Source of the DNA: JBEIJQ01 sp040380145
GTDB taxonomy: Bacteria; Bacteroidota; Bacteroidia; Chitinophagales; Saprospiraceae
Length of the DNA: 37,019 bases
NCBI GenBank assembly: GCA_040380145.1
Contig: JBEIJQ010000011.1
Location: 1-37,019 of the forward strand
Direction: 5' to 3'
A program made the translations under genes and the position numbers. Positions 25,064 through 34,084 of the stretch are shown here, in pieces (position 1 is the first letter of the stretch; every line of letters begins with the position of its first letter). The notes under the pieces were generated by a model that worked only from the letters and a program-made list of their open reading frames with translations, searched no databases and had not been told where the DNA came from.

Positions 25064-25207
25064 AGCACCGCGCATCGGACGATCGGCCGCTTTTTCCTAT
25101 TTTTTTTCGAAAAAAATACTCCCGGATCCCGCAATGGGCTTCCCCTTCCAACGGTCAGCGGAAGCCATGAAAATCCGGCCCCCATTGGCGGAGTTTTTTT
25201 CGAAAAA

Positions 25208-26629
25208 TCAAAACCGGGCGACGACCACTTTTTCCGCGAACACCTCCCCCTCGGCCGTGAAACCGCGAAGCACATACACCCCGGAGCACAACTCGGAAGG
25301 CAGCGCAAAAGGACGGGAAGCGTTGCCGGCGGGCATTTCGCACACGCCCCAATCGGCCACTTGGCGCCCAGCGGCGTCCCAAAGCCCGAAATGGGCGGCT
25401 ACGGGCCGTGGCGCGTCCCACGACAGGGTGAAACCATCCGATGCGGGCTGCGGAAAAACCGTCGCGGAAAAACCGTTTTCGGCCGCAGCTTCCACCGCCT
25501 GCAGAGCGGGATCCACCGGGGCGAACACATACAGGCCCGTCTGCATGTCCGAAACCAGTATTTTTCCGGAGGGCAAAAAAGGATACACGCCCCAAGCACC
25601 TTCGTAACTGTTGCGGTTGGGACCCGGATATGTGTCGTAATAAGCCACTTGCACGGGCTGAAAGGGATCTGAAATGTCGTACACCACCAGTCCTTCGTAG
25701 TAATAACTGACATACAGGTAGTGGCCGCGCACCACGGGATTGTGGGGGATCGACAGGGAGCCGTTGGGCAGACCGGCGTCGAAGAGGCCCTCCACCGATA
25801 TGTTCTGCAGGTCGTGCACGTCGCAGGCCTTGATGTCGAAATCGTGGTCTTCGTCGGCCATGTAATAGGTGCGGCCGTCGTCGCTCAGCCAGCCAGAGTG
25901 GTTGTAGCCGCGCTGGGGGTAATTGACCAGGTTGCCCAACAAAACAGGGGCCGCGCCGTCGCTGAAATCGGCCACCACGAGCGCATCCGGGCCGCAATTG
26001 AGATAGACCGTGTCGTCGCGCACAAACAGGTCGTGCACCTGCGAAAAACCCACCCCGCCGATCTGGTCGTGAAAGCCGAGCAGCGAAGGCTGATCGGGAT
26101 CTGCCAGCGAAAACACCCCGAGGGAGTGGAAAAACTGGTTGTTGCGCGGAATGCCGGCGTACATCTTGGCGTTCAGGGTGTCCACCACGACGGTATGAGC
26201 AAGGCTGAAAAGCGCCCGGCTGTCGTACACTACCGTGACCGAATCGGGCAGACTTCGAAAATCTACGATCTGCACGGTGCTCTGCTGGGGCATTTCGTCG
26301 CACACGATGTACAGGCGCCCGCGGTATTCCGCGAAATCACGGTGGATGATAGCCGTGCCCTGCGCTGACCCCGGCACAAAGAAAGCCTCGAAAACTTGGG
26401 CGGGATCAGTGATATCGATGAAATGCGTGCCCATCGTGGAACCGATGATCCCATATTCGCGGCCGTTGATGGAAAGCCCCCAGACATCGTTGTACACATT
26501 GGCGTAAAAAGCCGACCCGGGCAGCGAAGGGTCGTGCCAGTGTGACAACAACGTGGCCTGAACGGGTGCTTGGGCAGCCGATCGGGCTATCGGACAAAGA
26601 GCGAACAGAAAGAAGACGATTTTTTTCAT
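25208..26629 (-). CDS. Choice-of-anchor B family (LVIVD-type beta-propeller) protein with T9SS C-terminal domain
   Basis: A 473-aa exported protein: signal peptide (1-20, ending RSAAQA), then a chain of LVIVD-like propeller repeats with the family's recognisable strings (GSTMGTHFIDITDP near 63-76, RDDTVYLNCGPDALVVADFS, HYLYVSYYYEGLVVYDISDP). The last ~85 residues (VFPQPASDGFTLSW to EKVVVARF) look like a T9SS sorting domain, so it should be secreted through the type IX system, consistent with porZ nearby. Function of this family is unknown; surface adhesion or binding is a guess. ATG 26629 lies four bases from a perfect TATTTTTG element, suggesting a leaderless transcript. Confidence 0.88.
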   Translation of the reverse strand: MKKIVFFLFALCPIARSAAQAPVQATLLSHWHDPSLPGSAFYANVYNDVWGLSINGREYGIIGSTMGTHFIDITDPAQVFEAFFVPGSAQGTAIIHRDFAEYRGRLYIVCDEMPQQSTVQIVDFRSLPDSVTVVYDSRALFSLAHTVVVDTLNAKMYAGIPRNNQFFHSLGVFSLADPDQPSLLGFHDQIGGVGFSQVHDLFVRDDTVYLNCGPDALVVADFSDGAAPVLLGNLVNYPQRGYNHSGWLSDDGRTYYMADEDHDFDIKACDVHDLQNISVEGLFDAGLPNGSLSIPHNPVVRGHYLYVSYYYEGLVVYDISDPFQPVQVAYYDTYPGPNRNSYEGAWGVYPFLPSGKILVSDMQTGLYVFAPVDPALQAVEAAAENGFSATVFPQPASDGFTLSWDAPRPVAAHFGLWDAAGRQVADWGVCEMPAGNASRPFALPSELCSGVYVLRGFTAEGEVFAEKVVVARF

Positions 26630-26633
26630 CCGT

Positions 26634-26641
26634 CAAAAATA
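26634..26641 (-). promoter_or_regulatory. -7 promoter element (TATTTTTG) abutting the choice-of-anchor B gene
   Basis: Exact TAnnTTTG on the minus strand with only four bases before ATG 26629. The arrangement repeats that of the SDR gene at 3657, and implies little or no 5' leader. Confidence 0.6.
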
Positions 26642-26699
26642 CCCTGTTTTTTTGGCTGTTTGAGGAAAAGGAATGTCTTCACGGGGGCCTTTTTTCGCT

Positions 26700-26734
26700 A
26701 AAAAAATTGGGGACAAGGCTGACCTTGTCCCCAA
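26700..26734 (-). terminator. Rho-independent terminator of secDF
   Basis: Read on the minus strand, a perfect 12-bp stem (arms at 26723-26734 and 26707-26718, four-base loop) is followed directly by a run of seven T. It lies about 50 bases after the secDF stop at 26784. Confidence 0.92.
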
Positions 26735-26783
26735 TCGAGCGGGATATGTTCGGCTGCCGGGGGATTTTCCCCGATCGGGCCGA

Positions 26784-29700
26784 TCAGGGATTGTTGGCTG
26801 CCGGAGCGTTGGCAACAGTGTTGGCAGCATTGTTGGCCAATCCGCCGACGGCTTGGGGCGCTTCGTCCTTCATCAAGTCCATCATGATGGGCGTGGCGAC
26901 AAAGATCGAGGAATAAGCACCGAATATGACACCGATCGTCATCGCGAACGAGAACGCTTTGATGCCGTCTCCGCCGAACAGGAACAGCACGACGGCCACG
27001 AAGAACACTGTTGCCGAGGTGATGATGGTACGGCTGAGAGTGGAGTTGATCGCAAGATTGACCGTTTCGGCCATCGGGCGGTCGTGGTAGAGGTTGCGGT
27101 ATTCGCGCAAGCGGTCGAACACGATCACCGTGTCGTTCACCGAGTAACCGATGATGGTCAGGATCACCGCGATAAAGGCTTGGTCGATTTCCAGCGAGAA
27201 GGGCACGATGCCGTGCAACAAGGTGAAGAGCATGATCACGATGCTCATGTCGTGCACCGTGGCAGCCACGGCGCCCAGCGAGTACTGCCAGCGGCGGAAA
27301 CGGATGAAGATGTACAGGAAGATGCCCAACAGGCCGATGATGGCCGTGTAGAAGGCGCTTTTCTGAATATCGTCCGCGACCGTCGGGCCGACCACGTTTT
27401 CAGAGGTGACCATGCTGGAGAAATCCGCAGGGCCGAGATTTTTTCCAACAAAAGTGCCCAGTCCAGTGCGCAGTTTTTCGCGCACGATGGAATCCGTTTG
27501 GGCGCTTTCGCTGTCGATCATGTAGCCCGTGGTGATCTTGTACTGGTTGCCCGAGCCGAAGGATTTCACGATGGGGCGGAACTCGCGGCCGGATCCGTCC
27601 ACGAAATTCTTGGCCAAGGTGCCCGCCAGTTCGTCCGTGTTGACGGCGTTGTCGAACGACACCGTGTAGGTACGGCCGCCCGTGAAATCGATGCCCAGTT
27701 CGAAGCCGCGCACGAAGTAAGAGGCAGCGCCGATCAGCAACACGGCGATGGAGAAGAAGTACGCGTATTTGCGCATGCCCACGAAGTCGTAGTTCTTGCC
27801 GACCAGGATTTTTTCCGTGGCGGGGATCCAGAACTTGAACGAGTTGCCCTTGTCGGTCCACCAGTCAAAGATCAAGTGGGAGATCAAGATGGCGGTGAAC
27901 ATCGTGGTGAGAATGCCCACGCCCAAAACGATCCCGAAGCCCTTGATGGGGCCGAGGCCCATCACCGCTAGCACCACGGCGGTCAACAGGGTGGTGAGGT
28001 TGGCGTCGATCAGGGCCGAATAGGAATGGGTGAAACCGTCTCGGATGGACGAGAGCATGTCTTTGCCCTCTCGAAGCTCTTCGCGCACCCGTTCGTAAAT
28101 AACGACGTTGGCGTCCACGGCCATGCCCATCGTGAGCACGATACCGGCAATGCCGGGCAGCGTGAGCACCACGCCGAGCGAAGACAGGGTGGCGAGCAGG
28201 AAGAACAAGTTGGCCAGCAGGGCGATGACCGCCACCACACCGGCCGTGTTGTAGTAAATAGCCATGAAGACGACGATCACCAACAGGGCGACGAGCATCG
28301 ACATCAAGCCGGCATTGATCGTTTCTTGGCCCAAAGAAGCGCCGACGACCGCCTGTTCGACGATCTCGGTGCGGGCGGGCAGTTCGCCGATGCGAAGGAT
28401 GTTGGCCAGGTCGGCGGCGTCCTCGGACGAGAAGTTGCCGGTGATGGAGGTATTGCCGCCGGTGATGGCGTTGATCACGCGCGGAGCGGAACAGACTTGG
28501 TTGTCGAGCACCACAGCCACGGGACGGCCGACGTTGCGGCCCGTCATGGCGGCCCACAGATCGGCGCCTTTATCTTTGAAGTCGAGGGTCACCTCATAGC
28601 CGCCGCCCTGCTGGTTGGGCTGGTTGTCGGCATCCGTCACATAGCGGCCGTCGAGGGGTTCTTCACCCTCGGCCACCGGTTTGAGCGCATAAAGTTCGTA
28701 TTGCCCCGTTCCTTCCACGGCCTGCTTGCCCCACGCGAAGCGGAAAGGCTTGGACATGATCTGGCGAACTTCGGGACGGGCCAGCATGCGGCCCACCTCG
28801 AGCGTGTCGCCCACATCCACCAAGGCGAGGGATGCGAAGCCCATCGTGGAGTCGGACACGAAATTGGTCTTGAACATGGCGAACAACGGTCCCGAGTTGT
28901 CGGAAGGAACCTTGGCCAAAGAATCCATGATGGCCGTTTTGACGGAATCGGGCTTGCCGGCAGTGTCCACCGCCACGCCCAAACTGATGCGGCGCAGCGT
29001 CTGGTCGATTTTTTTCATTTCGGCGGAAGCCTCCTGCGGCGTGAACACCTCGAGGAATTCCAACTTGGCCGATGCTTGGAGCATGTTGCGGGCACGCTCG
29101 GGGTTGCGCACGCCGGCCAGTTCGACGGAAATGCGCTCGGTACGCTTGTCGAGGGTCACGTTCGGCGAGGTCACGCCGAACTTGTCGATGCGTTGCTTGA
29201 GCTTTTCGTAGGTCGTCTCGATGGTTTTGTTGGCCTCCGTCGTCAAGTAATTGATTACATCCTGGTCGGAGGAGTTCTCATTGAGACCGTTGTCGTTCTT
29301 GCAACAGAAATCCACGGCCAATTTTTGGCCGCCGGTCACTTCGCTATAGGCTTGCGCAAACAGCGAAATATAACCGGCCGTGGAGTTGCGCTGCAACTGG
29401 CGGACTTTGTTCAGAGCGTCCAAAACGGCCTTGGCGGGCTCTTTTTGGTTGCTCTTCTCGTTGAGCGCCTTGCGGATGATCAGGTCGCGCAGATCCACTT
29501 GGAGCGTAATGTTCATCCCGCCTTTGAGGTCGAGGCCCAAATCCATCTGCTGTTTTTTCAGGTCTTTGTAAGAGAGCCAGTTGAAAAACAGGAACTTGGT
29601 CGGCTTCGAGAAAGCAGAGTCCAAATAGACCTGGTGGTAATAATTGTACAGCGAGTCCCGTTGGCCTCCGGTGGCGCCCATGGCGGCCACTTTCTGTTCG

Positions 29701-29816
29701 GCTTTTTGGGCCACTTCCCGCTCCACGTTGTTCGTGGGAATCAACAGCAACAATTGATAAAGGCTGACGATCAGGAACAGTATCGTAAAAAAGCGGACAA
29801 TACCTTTGCCTTGCAT
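26784..29816 (-). CDS. secDF: SecDF fusion, protein translocase accessory subunit
   Basis: A 1,010-aa inner-membrane protein combining SecD and SecF, the form common in Bacteroidota. It uses the proton gradient to help pull exported proteins through SecYEG. A first membrane segment (8-26) is followed by the SecD motif LGLDLKGGM (93-101), a large periplasmic domain, five SecD membrane segments with the key acidic motif GMAVDANVVIYERVREEL (about 561-578), and SecF starting near 690 with GIDFTGGRTY (about 707-716) and the matching SVNDTVIVFDRLRE segment. The C terminus is Ala/Asn-rich. It has its own -7 element and terminator, so it is monocistronic. It diverges from the BatE-like cluster. Confidence 0.97.
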   Translation of the reverse strand: MQGKGIVRFFTILFLIVSLYQLLLLIPTNNVEREVAQKAEQKVAAMGATGGQRDSLYNYYHQVYLDSAFSKPTKFLFFNWLSYKDLKKQQMDLGLDLKGGMNITLQVDLRDLIIRKALNEKSNQKEPAKAVLDALNKVRQLQRNSTAGYISLFAQAYSEVTGGQKLAVDFCCKNDNGLNENSSDQDVINYLTTEANKTIETTYEKLKQRIDKFGVTSPNVTLDKRTERISVELAGVRNPERARNMLQASAKLEFLEVFTPQEASAEMKKIDQTLRRISLGVAVDTAGKPDSVKTAIMDSLAKVPSDNSGPLFAMFKTNFVSDSTMGFASLALVDVGDTLEVGRMLARPEVRQIMSKPFRFAWGKQAVEGTGQYELYALKPVAEGEEPLDGRYVTDADNQPNQQGGGYEVTLDFKDKGADLWAAMTGRNVGRPVAVVLDNQVCSAPRVINAITGGNTSITGNFSSEDAADLANILRIGELPARTEIVEQAVVGASLGQETINAGLMSMLVALLVIVVFMAIYYNTAGVVAVIALLANLFFLLATLSSLGVVLTLPGIAGIVLTMGMAVDANVVIYERVREELREGKDMLSSIRDGFTHSYSALIDANLTTLLTAVVLAVMGLGPIKGFGIVLGVGILTTMFTAILISHLIFDWWTDKGNSFKFWIPATEKILVGKNYDFVGMRKYAYFFSIAVLLIGAASYFVRGFELGIDFTGGRTYTVSFDNAVNTDELAGTLAKNFVDGSGREFRPIVKSFGSGNQYKITTGYMIDSESAQTDSIVREKLRTGLGTFVGKNLGPADFSSMVTSENVVGPTVADDIQKSAFYTAIIGLLGIFLYIFIRFRRWQYSLGAVAATVHDMSIVIMLFTLLHGIVPFSLEIDQAFIAVILTIIGYSVNDTVIVFDRLREYRNLYHDRPMAETVNLAINSTLSRTIITSATVFFVAVVLFLFGGDGIKAFSFAMTIGVIFGAYSSIFVATPIMMDLMKDEAPQAVGGLANNAANTVANAPAANNP

Positions 29817-29877
29817 GGATTGTAGTTATGGATTCATTTACAATAAGATACACTACACGCTTTTGAAAAAGCGCCTG

Positions 29878-29885
29878 CAAATATA
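29878..29885 (-). promoter_or_regulatory. -7 promoter element (TATATTTG) for secDF
   Basis: Exact TAnnTTTG on the minus strand, 61 bases before ATG 29816, within the 213-base divergent gap to the BatE-like gene. On the other strand a one-mismatch element (TACCTTAG, 29993-30000) faces that gene. Confidence 0.6.
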
Positions 29886-30029
29886 GTGAAGTTTCTTTTT
29901 TGGGCCATTTATTGAGAAAAAAGAAAAAAGAGTATGGAAAGGGCGTCCGTTCAAGGATGACCGTCGGGGGCGATTTTTTTTACAAAAAAGAATACCTTAG
30001 CGAAAAAAAATTTCGACCGAGTGGGCACC

Positions 30030-30782
30030 ATGAAACACGCACGGCTCCTTTTTTTCTGCCTGATCTTGTTGCGGAGCGCGATCTGCTCCGCGCAGTCCGA
30101 CGCGGCCAAGGATTATTTTTCGCGGGGCGATGCCCTGATGGCCGAAAAACGATATGCCGATGCGTTGGTCGCCTATGATTCGGCCGCTTTGTCGGGCGGC
30201 GCGGGCTTCGATCTGTCGTACAACACCGGCGTGGCGGCCTATCGCACCGGACGATCGGGCCTGGCCGCCCTGCACTGGGAGCGGGCCCGCCGCTTGCGTC
30301 CGGCCGATGCCGATGTGCGGCACAACCTGCGCGTGGCCTACGCCCGGGCCAAAGACGGCCTGCAAGATCCGGAGGACACGGCCTGGATCCGCCTGCGCGA
30401 TTTGGCCGGGGCCGACGGTTGGGGTTGGGCCGCCCTGTTGCTCGCCTTTGCGGGCGCGGCCGGGCTGGCGGGTTTCCTGTACTTGCCCCCTGACAAAAAA
30501 CGGCTTTGGGCCGGAACGGCCGGCAGCGCGGCGCTGCTGTTGGCCCTGTGCTGTTTTTGGCTGGCCCGCGCGCAGAGCCTCCGCGGCGAGGGCCGGTATG
30601 TGGTGGTGGTGGCCCCCCGTGCGGTCCTGCTCACCGCCCCCGATGCCGCTGCCACCCCCTTGGACACCTTGCGGGAAGCCGCCAAACTACCCCTGCTCGA
30701 CCGCTTCGGCGGATACTACCAAGTGGCGCTGCCCAACGGAGAAGAACCCTATGTCGAGGCCGACAAGGTGGGCGTGATCTGA
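30030..30782 (+). CDS. BatE-like TPR and SH3 protein
   Basis: A 250-aa exported membrane protein from ATG 30030. A signal peptide (1-21) is followed by two TPR units (about 25-105, with the YNTGVAAYRTGR and HNLRVAYARAK features of the BatE family), two hydrophobic segments (about 131-151 and 160-179) and a C-terminal SH3-like domain (about 190-250). This order matches BatE, usually the last gene of moxR - DUF58 - bat operons (aerotolerance in Bacteroides fragilis; role in other genera unclear). Here none of batA-D is adjacent, and the only DUF58 gene lies about 6 kb away on the other strand. It leads a co-directional set with a subtilase (48-base gap) and a large unknown protein. Confidence 0.75.
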   Translation: MKHARLLFFCLILLRSAICSAQSDAAKDYFSRGDALMAEKRYADALVAYDSAALSGGAGFDLSYNTGVAAYRTGRSGLAALHWERARRLRPADADVRHNLRVAYARAKDGLQDPEDTAWIRLRDLAGADGWGWAALLLAFAGAAGLAGFLYLPPDKKRLWAGTAGSAALLLALCCFWLARAQSLRGEGRYVVVVAPRAVLLTAPDAAATPLDTLREAAKLPLLDRFGGYYQVALPNGEEPYVEADKVGVI

Positions 30783-30830
30783 CCCGGAGGCCGATCCGGA
30801 GCCTTTTTTCCCTTTCCAATTTTTTGCCTT

Positions 30831-31964
30831 ATGCGCCTGGACATCTTGGAAAACACTTACATCCGTTCAAACCCCTACGATGTGGGCGAACCGCTGGGCG
30901 TGCTGTATTCCGGGGCCGTCGTCGAGGCGGAGCAACATCCCGTGACGGGCCAAGAGCCCTCGTACAGCAACGGCGCGCCCGAAAACCGCTGGTACAAGGA
31001 CGCCTACCGCGACTGGTACTACTGGGCGGGCAGCGTGCGGCCTTTGGAGCCGGATGCCCAAGCTCCGAAATTGCCCGATTATCGGACGGTCTTCCCGCTG
31101 CCGGGCTCTTGGTACCGGGGCAACGGCCGCGGCATTAAGATCGCGGTGGTGGACACGGGCTTCGATCTCGGGCACCCCGGGTTGGCGGGCTTCCGCAGGG
31201 CGGGCCGCTGTTTCGATCTTTCCGCCATGACGCGCACGCAGGGATACTCCGGCAACGGCTCCGACAGCGTGGCTCCCGACCGCCCCGACGATTACCACGG
31301 CACGGAATGCGCCGGGATCTTGGCCGGCCTGGCCCCGGAGGCAGATCTGTATTTTTTCAAGGTCCGCGAAAACCGGCTGCTGCAACTGCTGGAAGCGCTC
31401 TCCATCGCCTCGGCCAAGGGCATCCGCCTGATCTCGGTCAGCCTGGCCTACGACGACGTGTTTCGGCTCGGCGAGGACTACGCCGAGCTACGGAGGCTTT
31501 TCACGGCCCAGCAGCAGAAAATGGGCGGCGATACATTGCTGCTCTCCTCCGTCAACAACCCGGAATCCCACTTGGAAGTCCTCAACGATGTGCCTTTCCC
31601 GGCGTGTTGGAAACCGGTTTCGCTGGCCGTGGGAGCCGTTGACCGGAATTTTTTGTCGAAATACCCCCGAAAGCCGGCCCTCTCGCCCGCCCTCGACGTG
31701 CTGACAGTCTATCAACGCCCCTTTCCGGTGGCGGCCCCGGGCGGGAAGATCCGCGATGCGCGCCACTCCAGCAGCTACGCCGCTGCCTTCCTCTGCGGCA
31801 TGGTCGGCCTCGGCGCCTCCGCGATGGCCTCGGGCGGCGACAGCACATCTCCTCCCCTGTCGGCTCTTTTCCAAAAACTTTCCGAAGCCATGCTGCCGTA
31901 CGATACGGCGGCCCAATCCGCCCTCGACCAGCAAAAAATGCTGTTCATCAACCCCCAAACCTGA
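30831..31964 (+). CDS. SH3-domain S8 family (subtilisin-like) serine protease without signal peptide
   Basis: A 377-aa protein. Residues 1-70 look like a bacterial SH3 domain (NTYIRSNPYD at the start, ENRWYKDAYRDWYYWAG near the end). The rest is an S8 domain with Asp108 (VVDTGFD), His156 (YHGTECAGIL), an oxyanion Asn at 242/243 (SSVNNPES) and a likely nucleophile Ser315 in SSSYAAAF. That last motif departs from the usual GTSxAxP: Ser replaces Gly and Ala replaces Pro. The triad is complete, so activity is plausible. No signal peptide is seen, so the enzyme appears cytoplasmic, unusual for a subtilase unless it is an intracellular or regulated effector. It lies between the BatE-like gene and an exported unknown, 30 bases before the latter. 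Confidence 0.85.
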   Translation: MRLDILENTYIRSNPYDVGEPLGVLYSGAVVEAEQHPVTGQEPSYSNGAPENRWYKDAYRDWYYWAGSVRPLEPDAQAPKLPDYRTVFPLPGSWYRGNGRGIKIAVVDTGFDLGHPGLAGFRRAGRCFDLSAMTRTQGYSGNGSDSVAPDRPDDYHGTECAGILAGLAPEADLYFFKVRENRLLQLLEALSIASAKGIRLISVSLAYDDVFRLGEDYAELRRLFTAQQQKMGGDTLLLSSVNNPESHLEVLNDVPFPACWKPVSLAVGAVDRNFLSKYPRKPALSPALDVLTVYQRPFPVAAPGGKIRDARHSSSYAAAFLCGMVGLGASAMASGGDSTSPPLSALFQKLSEAMLPYDTAAQSALDQQKMLFINPQT

Positions 31965-31994
31965 TCGGCTCACGATCGCTACCGACCTACTTAT

Positions 31995-33941
31995 ATGTAC
32001 AGATGCATTGCGGCTATGCTCTTGGTTTTTCTCCCGATCGTTTCCCGGGCACAGTTCGCTCTTGAATCGGCAGAAACGCTGTTGGAACTCCTGTCGGTCA
32101 ACGAAGAAGGCGCCAAGCCCGTCGCCGAACTGACGCTCGACGAAACGGCCGCGGCCATTTTGGTGGCGTTCGACGACAGCCTGTCGGCCCTGCCCGCCCG
32201 ATCGGTCACGTATGTGGACATTTTCGCGCGGTATGACCGAAATCCTTTTGTGAACGACCGTCCGAGCGCGCGGATCCGATTGGTCAAGGGGCAAAGGGGC
32301 ATCGAAGGGCTGGCTGTCAAATCGCCCGCGCCACTCCTCGGCGGCGGGATGCTCGGCATGTCGGTGACCGGACTCGCCGACGGACTGGCCAAGTTTCTGG
32401 TCAAGCGCACCAAGCAGGAACTCAACGAAATGTTCTTCCGCCAGCTCCACCGCGCCTTGGGCGACCATGCGGAGTTCGGGGCCATTTTCCCCGACACGCG
32501 GCACGCGCTGACCACCATAGGAGGACAGATATCGCAGCTCGACGGCTATATCGGGATGCTGCGCGAAGCGGCCCGCAGCGATTTCCGGAAGCTGCCCGGA
32601 CGTCTGTCGGGCGTGCTGGCCAACCGAGATTGGATAGCGGATTCCACGGCCCGTACCGTGGCCGTGGGAATGTTCGCCTCCGCGCAATTGCTAGTGGAAG
32701 GACGCCCCCTGCCCGAACTGATCGACCGCCTCGCAGACGGACGGCTGGTCCAAGATCCGGAACTCAGCGGCGCCTTCCGGACCCTCCGCTCATTTTCCGA
32801 AGGATTCCGCAGTTCGACCGCACCGGAGGGATCCCACTGGCTCCCTTTCGACCGCGTGCGGGCGATGCTGGACGAAGGCGACAACCGCGGCTACCAACTT
32901 TTCCTGGGCCTGCTGTACCAGCGATACGCCGAGACGCCCGTCGGTGGCGGGCGCACTTTCGGCCAACTGCTGTCCGACAAACAAGCCGATCTGACGGCGC
33001 TGAAGGGCTTGCTGTTGCGGTTGGCCGAACTCTCCGACCGTGCCCAAGGACAGACCGCGGCCCGCCGGGAGCTCCTGCGCAAGGCGGCCCCCGAGGAAGC
33101 GGACCTGTCGTCGGAATCCACCGCCCTGGAAACCTGTTTGGAGGTGCTCGCCGTTTCCGAAGACCTGCACGGCCTGCTGCGCGCCGGCAAAGCGCCGGGC
33201 ACGGCCGACAAAAGCCTTCTGCAAAAAGCCGTCGCCACGCTGCGCCTCGCCGCGTCCCTCGAAACGCAGGTACGGCAAAAACGATACGCTTCGTCCGTGG
33301 TGACGGTGCTCGATGTGGCGCGGCTGTGGCTGAAAAACACGGCGGCCCAACAGCCCATCCTGCGCCTCGGATCTTTTTTGGCCGCCCTCGCCGATGCAGA
33401 AAGTTCCGATCAGGTGGCGGCCGCCATCGAGGCTTTCGCCCTGCCGCCCGGCAGCGCTACCCTGAAAAAACAGACGGCTTTCAGCATCGGCCTCAACAGT
33501 TATGTCGGTGCTTATTACGGGCAAGAGTTCGTGCCGGGCTCCGCTCCGCAAAACGGCGCCCTGGGCCTGAATTCTCCCGTCGGACTCTCGTTCAACTGGG
33601 GCTGGCAATGGGGCAAGACCCGTTCTGACAAACCCATCTGCGCCTCGGTCAGCGCCCTGTTTTCGGCCATCGACATCGGCGCGGTGACGGCCTATCGTTT
33701 CCGCGACAGCACGGCCCAAGAACTGCCAGCCATCAAACTCGGCGACATCTTGTCGCCCGGCGCATTCTTGGTCCTCGGGCTGCCCGGCGCGCCGATCTCC
33801 CTGGGCGGCGGGCTGCAATACTGCCCCACGCTGAAATCCGTCGGGCAGGCGCCGGGCGCCGGAAACCTGCTCCGCTGGTCGGCCTTTATCGGTGTGGACA
33901 TCCCGATTTTCCACCTGTACAACCGCCAGCGGAAAAAATGA
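31995..33941 (+). CDS. Large exported protein of unknown function
   Basis: I do not recognise this 648-aa protein. It has a signal peptide (1-20, ending VSRAQ). Residues 20-105 are mixed alpha/beta with DIFARYDRNPF; a Gly-rich hydrophobic stretch (about 110-125) follows; residues 130-480 are largely alpha-helical, rich in Ala, Leu and Arg. The C-terminal ~150 residues (from KKQTAFSIGL) alternate Gly/aromatic strands (SYVGAYYG, VGLSFNWGWQWGK, FLVLGL, ISLGGGLQY, FIGVDIPIFHLY), as in an outer-membrane beta-barrel or its remnant. The end is basic (NRQRKK). It is the last gene of the BatE-like - subtilase run, and no terminator is seen before the repeat element that follows. Confidence 0.8.
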   Translation: MYRCIAAMLLVFLPIVSRAQFALESAETLLELLSVNEEGAKPVAELTLDETAAAILVAFDDSLSALPARSVTYVDIFARYDRNPFVNDRPSARIRLVKGQRGIEGLAVKSPAPLLGGGMLGMSVTGLADGLAKFLVKRTKQELNEMFFRQLHRALGDHAEFGAIFPDTRHALTTIGGQISQLDGYIGMLREAARSDFRKLPGRLSGVLANRDWIADSTARTVAVGMFASAQLLVEGRPLPELIDRLADGRLVQDPELSGAFRTLRSFSEGFRSSTAPEGSHWLPFDRVRAMLDEGDNRGYQLFLGLLYQRYAETPVGGGRTFGQLLSDKQADLTALKGLLLRLAELSDRAQGQTAARRELLRKAAPEEADLSSESTALETCLEVLAVSEDLHGLLRAGKAPGTADKSLLQKAVATLRLAASLETQVRQKRYASSVVTVLDVARLWLKNTAAQQPILRLGSFLAALADAESSDQVAAAIEAFALPPGSATLKKQTAFSIGLNSYVGAYYGQEFVPGSAPQNGALGLNSPVGLSFNWGWQWGKTRSDKPICASVSALFSAIDIGAVTAYRFRDSTAQELPAIKLGDILSPGAFLVLGLPGAPISLGGGLQYCPTLKSVGQAPGAGNLLRWSAFIGVDIPIFHLYNRQRKK

Positions 33942-34002
33942 GACGGCTGATCCGATCGGGCGCAACGCGATCGGAGATCGGTAAACTCAAAATTGTCATT
34001 AT

Positions 34003-34079
34003 CCCAAAATTGTCATTATAATTTTTTGATCTGCTCAATTTAGGCCTTTTTTAGACTTTTTCATCGGTAGCGTTTGGGC
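34003..34079 (+). repeat. Dispersed repeat, copy 1
   Basis: A 77-base stretch aligned without gaps to 36941-37017; 69 of 77 positions agree. It forms the left end of the structured element and includes the conserved TAGACTTTTTCA and CGGTAGCGTTTGGGC strings. Confidence 0.85.
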
Positions 34080-34084
34080 TGTTC

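Noticed and set aside
25099..25117. T-run/A-run palindrome around TTTCGAAA as a bidirectional terminator
   Set aside because: No GC-rich stem supports it; pairing of T with A runs alone is weak. Kept only as a remark under the monooxygenase gene.
28026..29825. 599-aa plus-strand frame opposite secDF
   Set aside because: Composition typical of an antisense frame (His, Gly, Val, Gln); secDF is unmistakable on the other strand.
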